Positions 22,801 through 34,310 are shown, counted from the stretch's first letter. The stretch: DNA of 64,000 nt from Leptodactylus fallax (GCA_947044405.1 CAMRHE010000206.1:1488001-1552000), one strand, 5' to 3'. A program made the numbers and translations. The notes: generated by a model not told the origin, from the sequence alone.

Positions 22801-25289
22801 AAAACCCAAGTGCCACCTTAATTAAATTAATTGACCCTCATATTATGCCACTGATTCACCCTGACATAAATACTGCACCTCTAATGGCTCCTTATATTAA
22901 TGACCACCCCCTTATGTTCATAATGCCTCCTAATATAAATGATGCCCCCTAATGGCCCCTTATATAAATAACCTCCCCCTTGTATTAATAATACCTCCTA
23001 ATAACCCTTATATAAATGACCCCCCATCGTCATAATGATAATGCCCCCTAATGAACCCTCCCTTATAGTTATATTTCCCCCTCCTATCCACCCCTTATAC
23101 TATTAATATACCCATAACTGTGCTAAAAAAACAAAAAGAAAAGTCATACTCACCTGCGATGATGATGAATGGAGCGTTGTTGTGACGTCATCGCACCGCC
23201 CGTGCTGAGAAGCAGACATCGTCTGTGGTCTCGGCGTCTTGTAAACCGCAAGCCTGTATTGGCTTGCGGTTTACAATACTGTTAAGTTGAAGGAAGCACC
23301 GATCTAGTTCGAAATAAAGGATGTATTAATGGCGGCCCCGGGGTGGGCCCCCCAAAAATTCAGTGGGCCCGGGGTAGCCTCCCTCTCCCCCCCCCCCCCC
23401 CCCGCTAGCTACGCCTCTGCCAAGATGGCAGCCCACACAAAATGGTAAGGCTAATTTGCATAGACGGAACACTGTGCATGTCACAATGAAGTTCCCTAGC
23501 CATTAGAACATGACATCATAAAGGGTCTGGCTCTTGGGCAACCATGATAATTTTATTGCTCATTCAAGCTTTACAGATGTACAAGGCAGTAGATGGAGCA
23601 GTGTCAGACTAGCCCACCAGAGTACCAGAGGATTGAAATTGAAATTGAAAACCAAGATGGTAGCCCCCACAAAATGGTAAAACTAATTTGTATAGGCAGA
23701 CTGTGCATATCACAATGAAGCTCCTTAGCAGTTAGAACCATGATATCATAAATTATTCTGAGGGCAGCCATGACAGCTTCATTGCTCATTCAAGCTTTAC
23801 AGCAAGAGCAATAGCAGACTGGCCCACCAGAGTACTATTGTTGAGGTATAGAGGCTGGTGATATCCAATAAACCCACATTGGAATAGTCGCTTGCAGGGT
23901 CAGAGAGAACTTTATTCCATGCCTTTCTCCACTGCTCTGTCAGTAGTATCTGCCTCAATTTGGTCTGTTCCTCCCCCTAATACTTCACTATTGCTAGGCA
24001 AAACATGCAAGTGACTGAACAAAAACCACAACTGCAGAACCAAAATAACCACACAACTGGGGAACATTAGAACATCTAACAACATCACACAGAGGATCCT
24101 CTGGTGACCCCGAGCTTTGACACACTAATGGTCCAGCAGAAGACACCCAAATTTGAAGGATACTATGGTTTATTTCCAAGCAATTTGTTCATTTTATCTG
24201 GTGGGCTCAATGAACCTCGGTCCAACACTATATATGCCAGATCCTAGAAATGGATTTCAGTGCATTTAGGTGAAAATACAAAGAAAAAATTAAAAATATA
24301 GTTGGAGATGTCTATTGGAGCACTATTGTGTGTTCTATTTTCACATTTCGTATGCTGCTGTTTCCTTCTTGCGGTCTACAAATGGCAGAAGTTGATGAGA
24401 GCAAGTTGGCATTTGACAACCAAGATGGCAGCTCATATAAAATTTTAAGGCTTATTTTCATAGATGGAACACTGTGCATGTCACAATGAAGCTCCTTAGC
24501 CATTCGAACATGACATTGTAAAGGGTCTGGCTCTGGGGGCAGCCATGAAAAAGTCAGACTGGCCCACCAGATTACCAGAGGATCCTCTGGTGGTACCAGG
24601 CTCTAACACAATAAAGGTCCAGCAGAAGACATCCACATTTGAAGGGTACTCTTTCCAAGGAGTTGTTGGAGGGTGGGCCCCCAAAATAATTTTATCTGGT
24701 AAACCCAAGGAACCTCAGTCTGACACTGAGCAGGAGAGGGTGTGTGCAGCACGAGCATCCAGGGGTACATGGAAATACCAGCACAGGTAAAAGGACATGT
24801 CAGATTTTGATGATTAACCCACCAATAATATTGTATCTTCAATGGATTCTTACGACAGTCTTAATTCAGTTTCCAAAAAATTAATCCTGTGCACCATGTG
24901 GAGAGAGCTGCTACATCACTTGCTACTGCTCTTCTACTACTGCACCATCACCTCTCTTAATTCAATAAATGGTAACACTAATATATTGGATTGGCAGGTC
25001 TGTCTGCAGCTCAAGCATTGACTTGGATGTAGGCCTTTGTGTTCAAAAGTGTATTGGTGTCCCACCACATCCCCCATTGCACCATTTTTTTTTTTCCGCA
25101 ATAACTTAAGTCATTAAGTATTAGTATGTCATTCAAGTTACTGTGAGAGTGTTGAAAAAAATTGTCTCCTGTGTTGAAATACACAATAGACTATGTACAA
25201 ACATTTAGGAAATTGTTTGCTATTTCAAAGGATAACTCAAAAGAAATTATACTTTCTGTTTATGCAGCATTCTAAGGTGCATATGTTAA

Positions 25290-26079
25290 AGGGGTTTTCT
25301 GGGCAAAAAAATATTTTTTTAAAAAAAAGGTCTATTAGTGCTATTAATGGGTTAATAAGTATGCCCATATACCTTTAGCAGTGTTTTGAGTGATTTCTGA
25401 GTTTCTCTGCTCCTGGCATCCTCTGCATTTGTTTACATGGTGTAGCTTCCTGCTATGTAGCTTGCTGCCTAGCTTCCACACTACCTCCCTCTCACTCCCC
25501 CCTTCCTCTCTCACTCCCTTACACCCCCCTCCCTGTCTCCTTAGCTATGCCTACCTACTACTAGCCCTTCCCAACTAACTAACTCAGCCCACCCCTCCAC
25601 CCCATCATACTTACTTGTCTTCCTCTTTAGACTTCCCTTCTGGAATGGCTCCTCCTTTTTTGTCACTGTCCTGGCTGTGCGCAGGCTGGCACCTCTGACA
25701 GCGCGTGCACAGACCGGAAGTGCCTCTGACACCTGCGCAGTAGAGATGGAGAGCCATCTCTACTGTGCATGTGTCGGAGGCACCTTCGGCCTACGCAAGT
25801 GCTAGCAGAGTTAAAGAAGAGGAGGAGCAGTTCCAAGAGAGGAAAACATGTAAGTATGATGGGGTGGAGGGGAGGGGAGAGTATTGGTGACATTCCGTTT
25901 CGGAAAAGGGGAAACGGAACATCACCGGATTATCAGAAAGTATGCCTGGGATGGTCACATGACTGCCCCAGGGATATGGGTAGTTATAGATTTTTTTTTA
26001 ATGTAAGTAAATTAGAAGTTAGGCTGGGGAAGGGGGTTTAGTTTAGGAGTTCTTTTTTATTTTATCCCGGACAACTCCT
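25290..26079. mobile_element. TTAA-target MITE, ends AGGGGTTTTCTGGG / AGGAGTTGTCCGGG
   Basis: TTAA flanks both ends (25286-25289 and 26080-26083). The left AGGGGTTTTCTGGGC and inverted right AGGAGTTGTCCGGG pair imperfectly. The interior has a C/T-rich stretch (25440-25620) and an inner palindrome (25670-25900), which explains the frames on both strands. A truncated sister copy is at 18371-18487. Confidence 0.7.
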
Positions 26080-26219
26080 TTAAGTTTACCTAGCAAATGA
26101 TTACAGTTAAAATATTCAGACATCATTGTAATGTTGTATAACTATGATTAGTAGATGAGCCTCTGCATGAAGGAGGTGACAATAATATGTTTATTACTGA
26201 GTAGGACACCTGAGTGAAT

Positions 26220-26650
26220 CTTCTTTTTTTTTTTTTTTTTAAATTGTAATTTTTATCAAAGTTTTTCAAAATATACAAAAAAAACAAGATGACCGAAAAC
26301 TGCAATATGAAGTAAAAATGCTAACAGAGAATATGCCACGCTGGGCGTTGGAAAGAAATTAGGAGAAAACAAGAACAGTCATATAATTAAGCATAGCATA
26401 ATTAAAATCAGAGGGGGAAATAAGGGAAGGGAGGAGAATGTCATAGGGGAAAATATACCTCCAGAGAATTACAAATCATGGTGAGCCCAGAACGTATCCC
26501 AGAGTTCTCAGATCACCTGGAACTTCTCCTCCTCATTATTCAAGAGGGCCGCCGGGGACTCTCTAATTCTGAAGTAGAGTTCTTCAAGACGCAAATGAGC
26601 CGTCTGCCTCAAATGTTTGGCCATTAGACATCTAGCTGAAGGTGAATCTT
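26220..26650. other. Possible retroelement-derived DNA
   Basis: After a T/A run (26223-26244), the 26440-26650 stretch (TCATGGTGAGCCCAGAACG, GTATCCCAGAGTTCTC, GCCATTAGACATCT) looks like decayed LINE non-coding sequence interrupting the tandem array. The family cannot be named from the sequence alone. Confidence 0.3.
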
Positions 26651-27834
26651 TTCAGATGACTTCAGTCTGACTTCAAATCAATACTCTGACATTATACACC
26701 AGATCGTAAAAGTGAACTTCAGCAGTAGATGAAAAGAAAAAAAAGATTGAAAATATTGCAAGAGATGTTGGCACTATTTGTATGTGAATATTTTCATTTT
26801 GTTTTCTCCCTCCCTGGATGAGAGCAGGTTGGCAAATGAAAACCAATATTACAACCCCACAAAATAGTAAGGATAGCTACATAAACGGAGCACTGTGAGT
26901 GTCACAATATAGCTTTCTAGTAATTACAACCATGACATCATAAAGAGTCCGGCTCTGAGGGTTGCCATACCAGTTTCAATGCTCATTCAAGCGTAACAGA
27001 TGCACAATGCAGCGGCAAGATCGGTGTTGGATTGCGCCCACCAGAGTGCCAGAAAATCCTGTGGTGGGCCCAGGCACTAACACAATAATGGTTCAGCAGA
27101 AGACATCAAAAGTGAAGAGTACTATGGTCTATTTCCATAGGGTTGTTGGAGGGTGGGGCCCTGGAATTATTTTATGTACTGGGCCCATGGAACTACAGTC
27201 TAACAATGAGCAAGAGAGGGTATGTGCAGACACGCTCATCCGAGGGTGCAGGAAATACCTGCACAGGTAAAGAGGCATGTCCAAAAAGGTAGTCTACTGA
27301 AATGTAAAGTCTACAGCAGAGCATTAATTTTAATGCAAAAGAGTCAGGTCATGTGACTTGTTTGTGATAGGATAACCATTAGATTTTGGTGAATGCCCTG
27401 CTAATAATACTGAATATTAAATGGATATTTGGAACAGGGTACCTCCAGGGCCAATCCCAGTCCAGCTTCAAAAAATGAATCCAGCTCAGAATGGCTGCAA
27501 AGCTTCAACACACCAAGTGAAAAATTCAACTCAAGTAGGTGAAAAGACAAAGAAATGATTATAAATATTGTGAGAGATGGCATCACCATTTGTGCTTATT
27601 TTTCATTTTGCATGCTGTTGTTTTCCTCTTATGGGCTATAAATGGCAGCTGTTGATGAGAACAAGTTGGCAATTGAAAATGAAGATGGCAGCCCCGATAA
27701 AATTATAAAGCTAATTTGCATAGCATTATGTGTGTTACAATGAAGCTTCCTAGCAGTTAGAACAGTTACAAAATATTAGGATGTATAGCGTTAGCTAGAA
27801 TAATTTCAGACCGGACACAGGCCACTTCCTATGA

Positions 27835-28920
27835 CATTGTCCTGACAATGCACCAATCACTGGTAACCCACATTGCTCTCCCGAACTTGTTACACATATC
27901 ATATGAACCCAAAGCGAAGCCACTGTTATTTACGACCTGGAAGACCAGGACTAATATGTGCATCCTAAAGCACCTGGAGCCACAATACTATCCAAGGCTT
28001 TATTTAATTAAAAAAACAACTTTTTTTTTTAGGGGGGTGTTCCTCCTAGCATACAGTATATTTGGAGTCTGGTATAGGGGAGGCATTTCCTCACTGTCAA
28101 CTATTATGCACCCGACAGACCACAACATGCATTCACTACATGACTTAGAAAATAAATTCCCACACCTTAATTATTTGCAGACACAATGCTACGTCCATGA
28201 AGTAGAAAACATTATTGCACCGGCAGAATGGACATCCCTGTTTAAAACATTGATCTCAGAACCCACGATACAGGATGCGCACATAACCAGAATATATATA
28301 AATTCCTTCTTTCCCCTAAATTATGCAAGTACAGCTTCCAGTATAACCAAGTGAGGCACGGATGATTCACCCCTGACCTGTCATCCATTCTAAAAGCAAC
28401 TGTTGAAACATATAAATTTTTGCCAGTGGTGAGATCCATTCAGATGTGGCTCAAGGTGATACATAGAGCCCACTTGACTAGAATGGGCTTGTAACCAACT
28501 ACAGACTGCTTCAAATGTGGACAGCTTGAGCTAAATTTGTACCACTGCTTGTGGTCCTGTCTATAGAAAGACAGTTTTGGGGAGGTGGTGTAGCAGTTTG
28601 TGACTATCCATTAGGTTGAGGAAATTCCTTTCACCCCATACTGGGCGATCTTGGGCTTCATAGATACAGAAATACATGAGACTGACAAGAATGGTATTTG
28701 TCTCCTGCATTTGGTGGTGACAACAGGTGAGATAGTGATTTAACAGATGTGGAACAAAGCCCGGGAGCCTCTGATCTTTCTAGTTAGGGAGAAACTTTAA
28801 TTTATAATGAAGATGGACTTGGTGGAGGCTGTTCATCTAAAGGGAAAAAAGAGTCAAAAAGTTTTTCACTTGTGGGAGGACTACATATCTTTACTACCCT
28901 AGCATGTGAAAAATAAACTG
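27835..28920 (+). pseudogene. L1/Tx1-type LINE ORF2 C-terminal remnant
   Basis: A broken but readable frame begins near MHQSLVTHIALPNLL and contains HSLHDLENKFPHLNYLQ, equivalent to the L1 motif where a leader residue run precedes FYRYLQL. After frame changes comes a zinc-knuckle-like CFKCGQLELNLYHCLWSC (28506-28560; C-x2-C-x8-H-x4-C), then AILGFIDTEIHETDK and HLWEDYISLLP. This order (post-RT domain, C-terminal CCHC, end of ORF2) is that of L1/Tx1 LINEs. Endonuclease and most of the RT are absent, so it is 5'-truncated. It has several stops and frameshifts. Confidence 0.7.
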
Positions 28921-29670
28921 TTGAAATGATTTCAACTCACCATCTTGTATCAAGAGCAAGTTTTTTGGGGGAACTCCCCACTGGGAGTCCAGGGGATTAG
29001 TCAAAAATCATAAAGAGCGGGTGAACATTTCTAATAGGAGCTGATGCAACCTAATGGTCAGACATGTATCTGGTCGGGAGAGGCTGTCTTGGAGGAAGAA
29101 AGCGGTGAGCTTTCTATGTGTTCTTTGCTTTACTGCTCTTAGATATATTTGTTAATTCATTTATGTTCTTTTGCTTTATTTGTAAAGATTGTTTCAATTG
29201 TGGAACCATATAATCCACAGGTGTAGAATATGTTTCTGTCTGGGTCTGCTGTACAAGCCAACATATATAGCACACCAGATATAATGGCTGACTGGGTCAT
29301 AGTTATAGCAATTTATCCCAAAAACACATATTGGAGCTCAGTCTAAATATGACACAGGTAATCCCAGATAGAGGTTTAGACTATGTTACTTTGAGAGTTT
29401 TTCTGCTTTGTAGAGACTATGTTTGTTATGAAAATTGTTTTTTTTGGATAACCATGGTGTTCACGTTTTTAGGAAGGTCGACCTGGACATATTGTTCCAG
29501 TATACCAACTCCTCTATCCTATAGAGAACGTTCACCTTATGAACCCAATCTGAGAATGAGGGGAGGGATGGTACTCTTCTAGTGGGTAGGAATTAAAATT
29601 CTGGCTGCTGCTAGTAATTGGGTGGCTAGGTCCTCTCTTTTTGGTTGAAAGTTTTCGTAGGGGAGCCATA
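28921..29670 (+). mobile_element. Probable 3' UTR of the L1/Tx1 LINE remnant
   Basis: T/A-rich sequence directly after the ORF2 end contains GGTTTAGACTATGTTACTTT and stretches typical of LINE 3' UTR composition. No clear poly-A tail or target duplication was found. The 83-codon frame at 29331-29582 is not supported as a gene. Confidence 0.4.
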
Positions 29671-29689
29671 GCAAAATGTGTTCAGGTGA

Positions 29690-29789
29690 AAAAAGAATAT
29701 GCATAGATCTGCGTCAGAGGTATCACTTTTTTGAAAAGTCGCCAGCATGTGAATTATACCTATGGAAGTGCTGGCGTTAACTGTATAGG
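29690..29789. mobile_element. CTAAGGCC-type MITE, left part (split by a Tc1)
   Basis: GTCGCCAGCATGTGAATTAT, ACCTATGGAAGTGCTGGCG and CTGTATAGGTA are the family's inner motifs. The remaining part, with the CATGGGGCCTTAGCCTA end, resumes after the Tc1 at 31877. Confidence 0.55.
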
Positions 29790-29843
29790 TACAGTGGGGA
29801 AAAGTATTTAGTCAGCCACAAATTGTGCAAGTTCTCCTACTTA

Positions 29844-30355
29844 GGGAGCGTTCACACTACCGTTGGTGACCGTCAGTAGTGTCCGTTGCTATTGTCCGTT
29901 ACAAGATTTTAGCAATGGACACTAAAGGATCGGAAACATACAGGAAATCCGTTAAAATTTCCATTCATTTCAATGGGTTTTTATATTGTTTCCGTTAGTG
30001 TCCGTTTGTGTCCGTTTACACCCAAAATCCGACAGAAGTCCGTTATTTTTTCACGGACAAAAAATCCTACATGCAGGACTTTTTGTCCGTTTGAAAGAAT
30101 CCTTCCGGATCGGTATTCAAAAAGTGTTCGTGATATTTTTTTAACATTGAGGTCTATGGGTAACGGACTTATAACGGACAGTAACTGATAGCCATCAGCG
30201 CGCTGTCGGCTTTCTAGCCGGTATGTTTGACATTTAAAAAACGGACACTACCTGATGCTCATCAGTTAGGGTCCGTTATGATCAGGTGTCCGTATTACGT
30301 ATTTTTTTTAACGGACACCTTGATAACGGACTCCAACGGTAGTGTGAACCCTGCC
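29844..30355. mobile_element. Harbinger-like MITE inserted in the Tc1 left TIR, TSD TTA
   Basis: TTA at 29841-29843 and 30356-30358 flanks ends GGGAGCGTTCACACTACC and, inverted, GGCAGGGTTCACACTACC. The interior is a long imperfect palindrome of ACGGACA/TGTCCGT motifs. It also contains a short piece (GCGCTGTCGGCTTTCTAG) of the element nested in the sister copy at 15.5-16.3 kb. Comparison with the undamaged right TIR of the Tc1 confirms the insertion site. Confidence 0.85.
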
Positions 30356-30671
30356 TTAAAAAAAGGTGAGGCCGGCCTGTAATTGACATCATAGGTAGAC
30401 CTCAACTATGAGAGACAAACGTGAGAAAACAAATCCAGAAAATCACATTGTCTGATTTTTTAAAAATTTATTTGCAAATTATGGTGGAAAATAAGTATTT
30501 GGTCACCTACAAACAAGCAAGATTTCTGGCTCTCACAGACATGTAACTTCTTCTTTAAGAGGCTCCTCTGTCCTCCACTCATTACCTGTAGTAATGGCAA
30601 TTGTTTGACATTGTTATCAGTATAAAAGACACCTGTCCACAACCTCAAACAGTCACACTCCAAACTCCACT

Positions 30672-31693
30672 ATGGTGAAGACCAAAGAGCTGTGGAAGGA
30701 CACCAGAAACAAAATTGTAGCCCTGCACCAGGCTGGGAAGACTGAATCTGCAATAGTCAAGCAGCTTGGTGTGAAGAAATCAACTGTGGGAGCAATAATT
30801 AGAAAATGGAAGACATACAAGACCACTGATAATCTCCCTCGATCAGGGGCTCCACGCAAGATCTCACCCCATGGGGTCAAAATGATCACAAGAACGGTGA
30901 GCAAAAATCCCATAACCACACGGGGGGACCTAGTGAATGACCTGCAGAAAGCTGGGACTAACGTAACAAAGGCTACCGTCAGTAACACACTACACCGCCA
31001 GGGACTCAGATCCTGCAGTGCCAGACGTGTCCCCCTGCTTAAGCCAGTACATATCCGGGCCCGTCTGAAGTTTGCTAGAGAGCATTTGGATGTTCCAGAA
31101 GAGTATTGGGAGAATGTCATATGGTCAGATGAAACCAAAGTAGAACTGTTTGGTAGAAACACAACTCGTCATGTTTGGAGGAGAATGAATGCTGAGTTGC
31201 ATCCAAAGAACACCATACCTACTGTGAAGGCTGGGGTGGCAACATCATGCTTTGGGGCTGTTTCTCTGCAAAGGGACCAGGATGACTGATCCGTGTACAT
31301 GAAAGAATCAATGGGGCCATGTATCGTGAGATTTTGAGTGCAAACCTCCTTCCATCAGCAAGGGCATTGAAGATGAAACGTGGCTGGGTCTTTCAGAATG
31401 ACAATGATCCCAAGCACATCGCCAGGGCAATGAAGGAGTGGCTTCGTAAGAAGCCTTTCAAGGTCCAGGAGTGGCCTAGCCAGTCTCCAGATCTCAACCC
31501 CATAGAAAACCTTTGGAGGGAGTTGAAAGTCCGTGTTGCCCAGCGACAGCCCCAAAACATCACTGCTCTAGAGGAGATCTGCATGGAGGAATGGGCCAAC
31601 ATATCAGCAACAGTGTGTGCCAGCCTTGTGAAGACTTACAGAAAACGTTTGACCTCTGTCATTGCCAACAAAGGATACATAACAAAGTATTGA
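30672..31693 (+). pseudogene. Tc1-like DD34E transposase, complete but for two lesions
   Basis: The first frame (30672-31289) has the N-terminal paired-like HTH ([32 protein letters not shown]), a GRPR-like linker (RSGAPRK), the second HTH ([14 protein letters not shown]) and the first catalytic D in WSDETK. The second frame (31319-31693) has NDNDPKH with the second D and [10 protein letters not shown] with the E. The spacing I count is 34 residues, so the DDE triad is intact. The break lies near 31230, where a G run before GGCAACATCATGC is one base short. In the shifted frame one stop occurs (TGA after GGACCAGGA, about 31280-31288), which looks like a C-to-T change at a CpG. The end ...NKGYITKY is natural. 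Confidence 0.85.
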
Positions 31694-31876
31694 GATGAAC
31701 TTGTTATTGACCAAATACATTTTCCACCATAATTTGCAAATAAATTCTTTAAAAATCAGACAATGTGATTTTCTGGATTTGTTTTCTCATTTTGTCTCTC
31801 ATAGTTGAGGTCTACCTATGATGACATTTACAGGCCGGCCTCATCTTTTTAAGTGGGAGAACTTGCACAATTGGTG

Positions 31877-31985
31877 GCAGAAAGTTTGCAATGAAAATGC
31901 AGTTGGAAAAACGTAGTATGTTTCTGCTGCGTTTTTTTCACAGCGTTTTTTTGCTTGCTTTGCTACATGGGGCCTTAGCCTAAGG
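31877..31985. mobile_element. CTAAGGCC-type MITE, right part
   Basis: It contains GTTTCTGCTGCG, TTTTTTTCACAGCG and the end GCTACATGGGGCCTTAGCC. Together with 29690-29789 it forms one MITE into which the Tc1 was inserted. Confidence 0.6.
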
Positions 31986-34200
31986 GAGACTTTCTGTGGA
32001 TAGGGGATAGTGTCCATAATGGCACAATAACGTTAATAAATTCCCCCCTCATTATGTTAATATCTATGTTTGCTGACACCATTTGGCTTTATTTGATGTA
32101 AAAACATGACATTTATCCTCTGAAATGAGATTGAAGAGTGTTTATGGGTTAATGTAGGTATCTGAATTATAGGTCACAAGAAGGTGCCATTGAAATATCT
32201 GCAGCATAGGTTGGAAGAGATGGTCTGCTTGCTCAGCTGTAATGCCCACTGACTGCATTCAAGGAGAACCCATGGGACATTATTGTACGGTAAAATGCTG
32301 CAGTTAGCAGGAAAATAGCAAAATTCAGATTTATGTTATCATTGCCTTTTAGATTACTTTCACTGGGACATCTCTGTCACCAAGGATGTGCAACCACAAT
32401 ATGTATGATTCCAAGTACAATAATAATGATAATAAACAGACAATATGCATATGGATTTCTTATTTCATTTATAATTAATGTGTTGAAAATTGTAATAATA
32501 TAATAATAGTTATAATTTAAGTTTTTAGCAGCTTCTTAAATGAAAGTGGTAGAATGAAGTCTTCAGTGTTGTGTAGATTGTAGCGTTATTGGTACCCATG
32601 CCCAAGCTGTTTCTCCTCCTCTATCCTTTGCTGACTCATATAGTTAGCACAGAAGATCTAACATGGCTGCTATATAATATAATGCCATCTATCTGATAGC
32701 TTCCTACACTCCTCCCCTCTTCCATTTCGAGCTGAATACCTGTACAGTAGACTTCTTACGACAGGTGGGATTGACAGCATGACATCATTGGAGCACTATA
32801 CAGTAATATGGACGGTGGGTCAGGGATGCAGATTTACAGGTGATTTTTGGCTGTAATCTATGCCAATTCCTGTTGTTTTGCATATTGGTTTCAACCAATT
32901 TGAGCATCAATCACCAATCACAGCTGTCCAAAAATTTCCCGTGTAACGCCAGCTTTAAGGGGTTGTCCCATTACAGACATTTATATCCTATCCACAGGAT
33001 AGGAGATAAGTATCACATCACAGAGTGTCTGACTGCTGGGTCTCCCAGCTATCAGTGTGAATGTAGCACCAGCGCACTGCAATCTCTGGAATCCCAAGGG
33101 AATGGAAGGCTGGTCACTGGTGGTTCATTCACAAGGAGGATGCACAAGAACTTTCAGTGTCTGTAATGGGACAACCCCTATAAGTGTCTGATTGCTGGGT
33201 GTCCCACCACCCTCCTGTTCATGAGCATGGGGATCCTGCGTATGAATGAAGAGTTAGGGGATACGTTGCAGAACAGTGCAAGTCAAGATCTGCAACTTAT
33301 CTCCTATCCCTCCAGTCTCATGATCAGGAAGGTAGATCCAGACGTGGGTCCCCAGCTATCACACACTTAGGTGTCATCACCAGTTATCACACACTTAGGT
33401 CTCATCACCAGCTATCACACACCTAGGCCTCATGAACTTAAAACTGAAAAAAAAATGGTCATGAAAAACAGATGCAACGTTTTTTGTTTTTTTTCACGCC
33501 CATTTTGCACCTGTGGGATATCCTTTTTTCATAGATCCCTCATGGGACATATTCTATTTTTTCAGGGTTCATTAAAACTGACTTGTCAAATAACGGACAT
33601 GGGAATAACCACATTGAAATCAAAGATCCATTTCTTTTATGCCTTGTACTCTATTTTTCTGGTGTACATGGTGTATAAAGTCACAATGTTTTGCGCAAAA
33701 CGTGGTGAACTGCACCGTTTTTGCCCCTTTCCCGAAAAGGGGGTGTGGTCTTCAGACCTGACAGATAGATCATCATTCATGCCAGAAAACTGTTTTTTTT
33801 TTTGCAGAAATCTGACATAAATGATGTTGGAAATGTACACCAGCAGCCAGCCAGGCGCACAGCCCGGTGGAGGCTGCGCCTCATTTATGCGCAGGCGTGC
33901 ACTTTGTCATATATAAGACACAACCTCTGCCGACTTTGAGGCCATGAAAATGGGTGTTAATAATGCAAGTCTTCATAAATCTGCCAAAATGGCTATGTGA
34001 TGACCACTACAAACCTGGGAAACCCCTCCAAAAAGCCAAGCAGATGTTATAGTAGCCCACTAAACACAATGCAACAGCATCAATAACTATACAGTATGAG
34101 TATAACATAGAGTATACCTATACAGTATATAGCAGAGCACTGTATACACACAATATATCCTGTACTATCACATAGCACTGCTATGACACCCTACACCTGC
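31986..34200. other. Intergenic, MITE at about 32955-33185, no gene
   Basis: The 32955-33185 stretch (TTAAGGGGTTGTCCCATTAC at the left, TGTAATGGGACAACCCCTAT at the right) is a MITE with good inverted ends. The region 33310-33430 has three tandem copies of a TATCACACACTTAGG unit. The 149-codon frame at 33371-33820 lies over MITE-like text and shows no domain. The rest shows nothing I recognise. Confidence 0.5.
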
Positions 34201-34219
34201 TATACAAGCACCCATCAAT

Positions 34220-34310
34220 AATAATGTCATGTGACGTGATAGACGCGCCGTGCAGCCAATCAGAATCTGGACACACGCTGGGCCCGCCCCTCACCTCCAG
34301 AGCTTCATTC
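34220..34310 (+). promoter_or_regulatory. CHID1: CHID1 promoter: E-box/CRE, CCAAT and GC box
   Basis: Seen in order: GTCATGTGAC (34226-34235), an E-box differing by one base from the palindromic GTCACGTGAC core of CLEAR-type sites; the overlapping CRE-like TGACGTGA (34232-34239); CCAAT (34256-34260, context GCCAATCAGAA); and a GC box CCCGCCCC (34283-34290). There is no TATA. The local CpG content is higher than in the flanks. This sits directly upstream of the probable 5'UTR exon. The regulatory meaning is inferred. Confidence 0.6.

Larger units (their letters stand above)
21190..23419. mobile_element. hAT-like element with CAGAGGCGTAGCTAG ends
   Basis: Left CAGAGGCGTAGCTAG (21190) pairs with right CTAGCTACGCCTCTG (to 23419). 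The flanking octamers CCAAGAGC (21182-21189) and CCAAGATG (23420-23427) match at 6 of 8 bases, as expected for an old 8-bp hAT target duplication. Removing it rejoins one unit of the tandem array. The interior has no transposase. It holds other MITEs (22.02-22.33 and 22.38-22.80 kb) and a degenerate AATGCCCCCTAAT-type repeat (22850-23060). Confidence 0.7.
20770..27780. repeat. Decayed tandem array of a roughly 0.5-kb unit with later insertions
   Basis: A recurring phrase series is: GACATCATAAAG, then GCTCATTCAAGC, CACCAGAGTACCAGAG, GAAGACATCCAAATTTGAAG, GGAGGGTGGGCCCCC, TTTTATCTGGT, AAGGAACCTCAG, ATGGCAGCTTTTGATGAGAG, ACCAAGATGGCAGCC. It appears in head-to-tail order, with the GACATCATAAAG anchor (or a variant) at about 20786, 23511, 23735, 24508 and 26932, and a truncated unit near 27.4-27.8 kb. 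Taking out the hAT-like insertion (21190-23419), the first complete unit is about 0.49 kb. Other gaps hold insertions. Frames such as 24545-24790 and 26962-27270 are parallel translations of this unit, not genes. Confidence 0.65.
29790..31876 (+). mobile_element. Tc1-like transposon, near full length, carrying a nested MITE
   Basis: The left end is TA followed by CAGTGGGGAAAAGTATTTAG at 29792. The TIR text (CACAAATTGTGCAAGTTCTCC, GGCCGGCCTGTAATTGACATC, CATTGTCTGATTTTTTAAAA, TATTTGCAAATTATGGTGGA) is repeated inverted at 31720-31876. The rightmost roughly 30 bp are missing: the copy stops at CACAATTGGTGG. Removing the nested 512-bp MITE leaves about 1.57 kb, the normal Tc1 size. It carries a transposase gene (30672-31693). 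Confidence 0.85.

Noticed and set aside
33371..33820. 149-codon plus frame
   Set aside because: The T-rich hydrophobic-looking translation comes from MITE-like text, with no conserved motif or exon borders.
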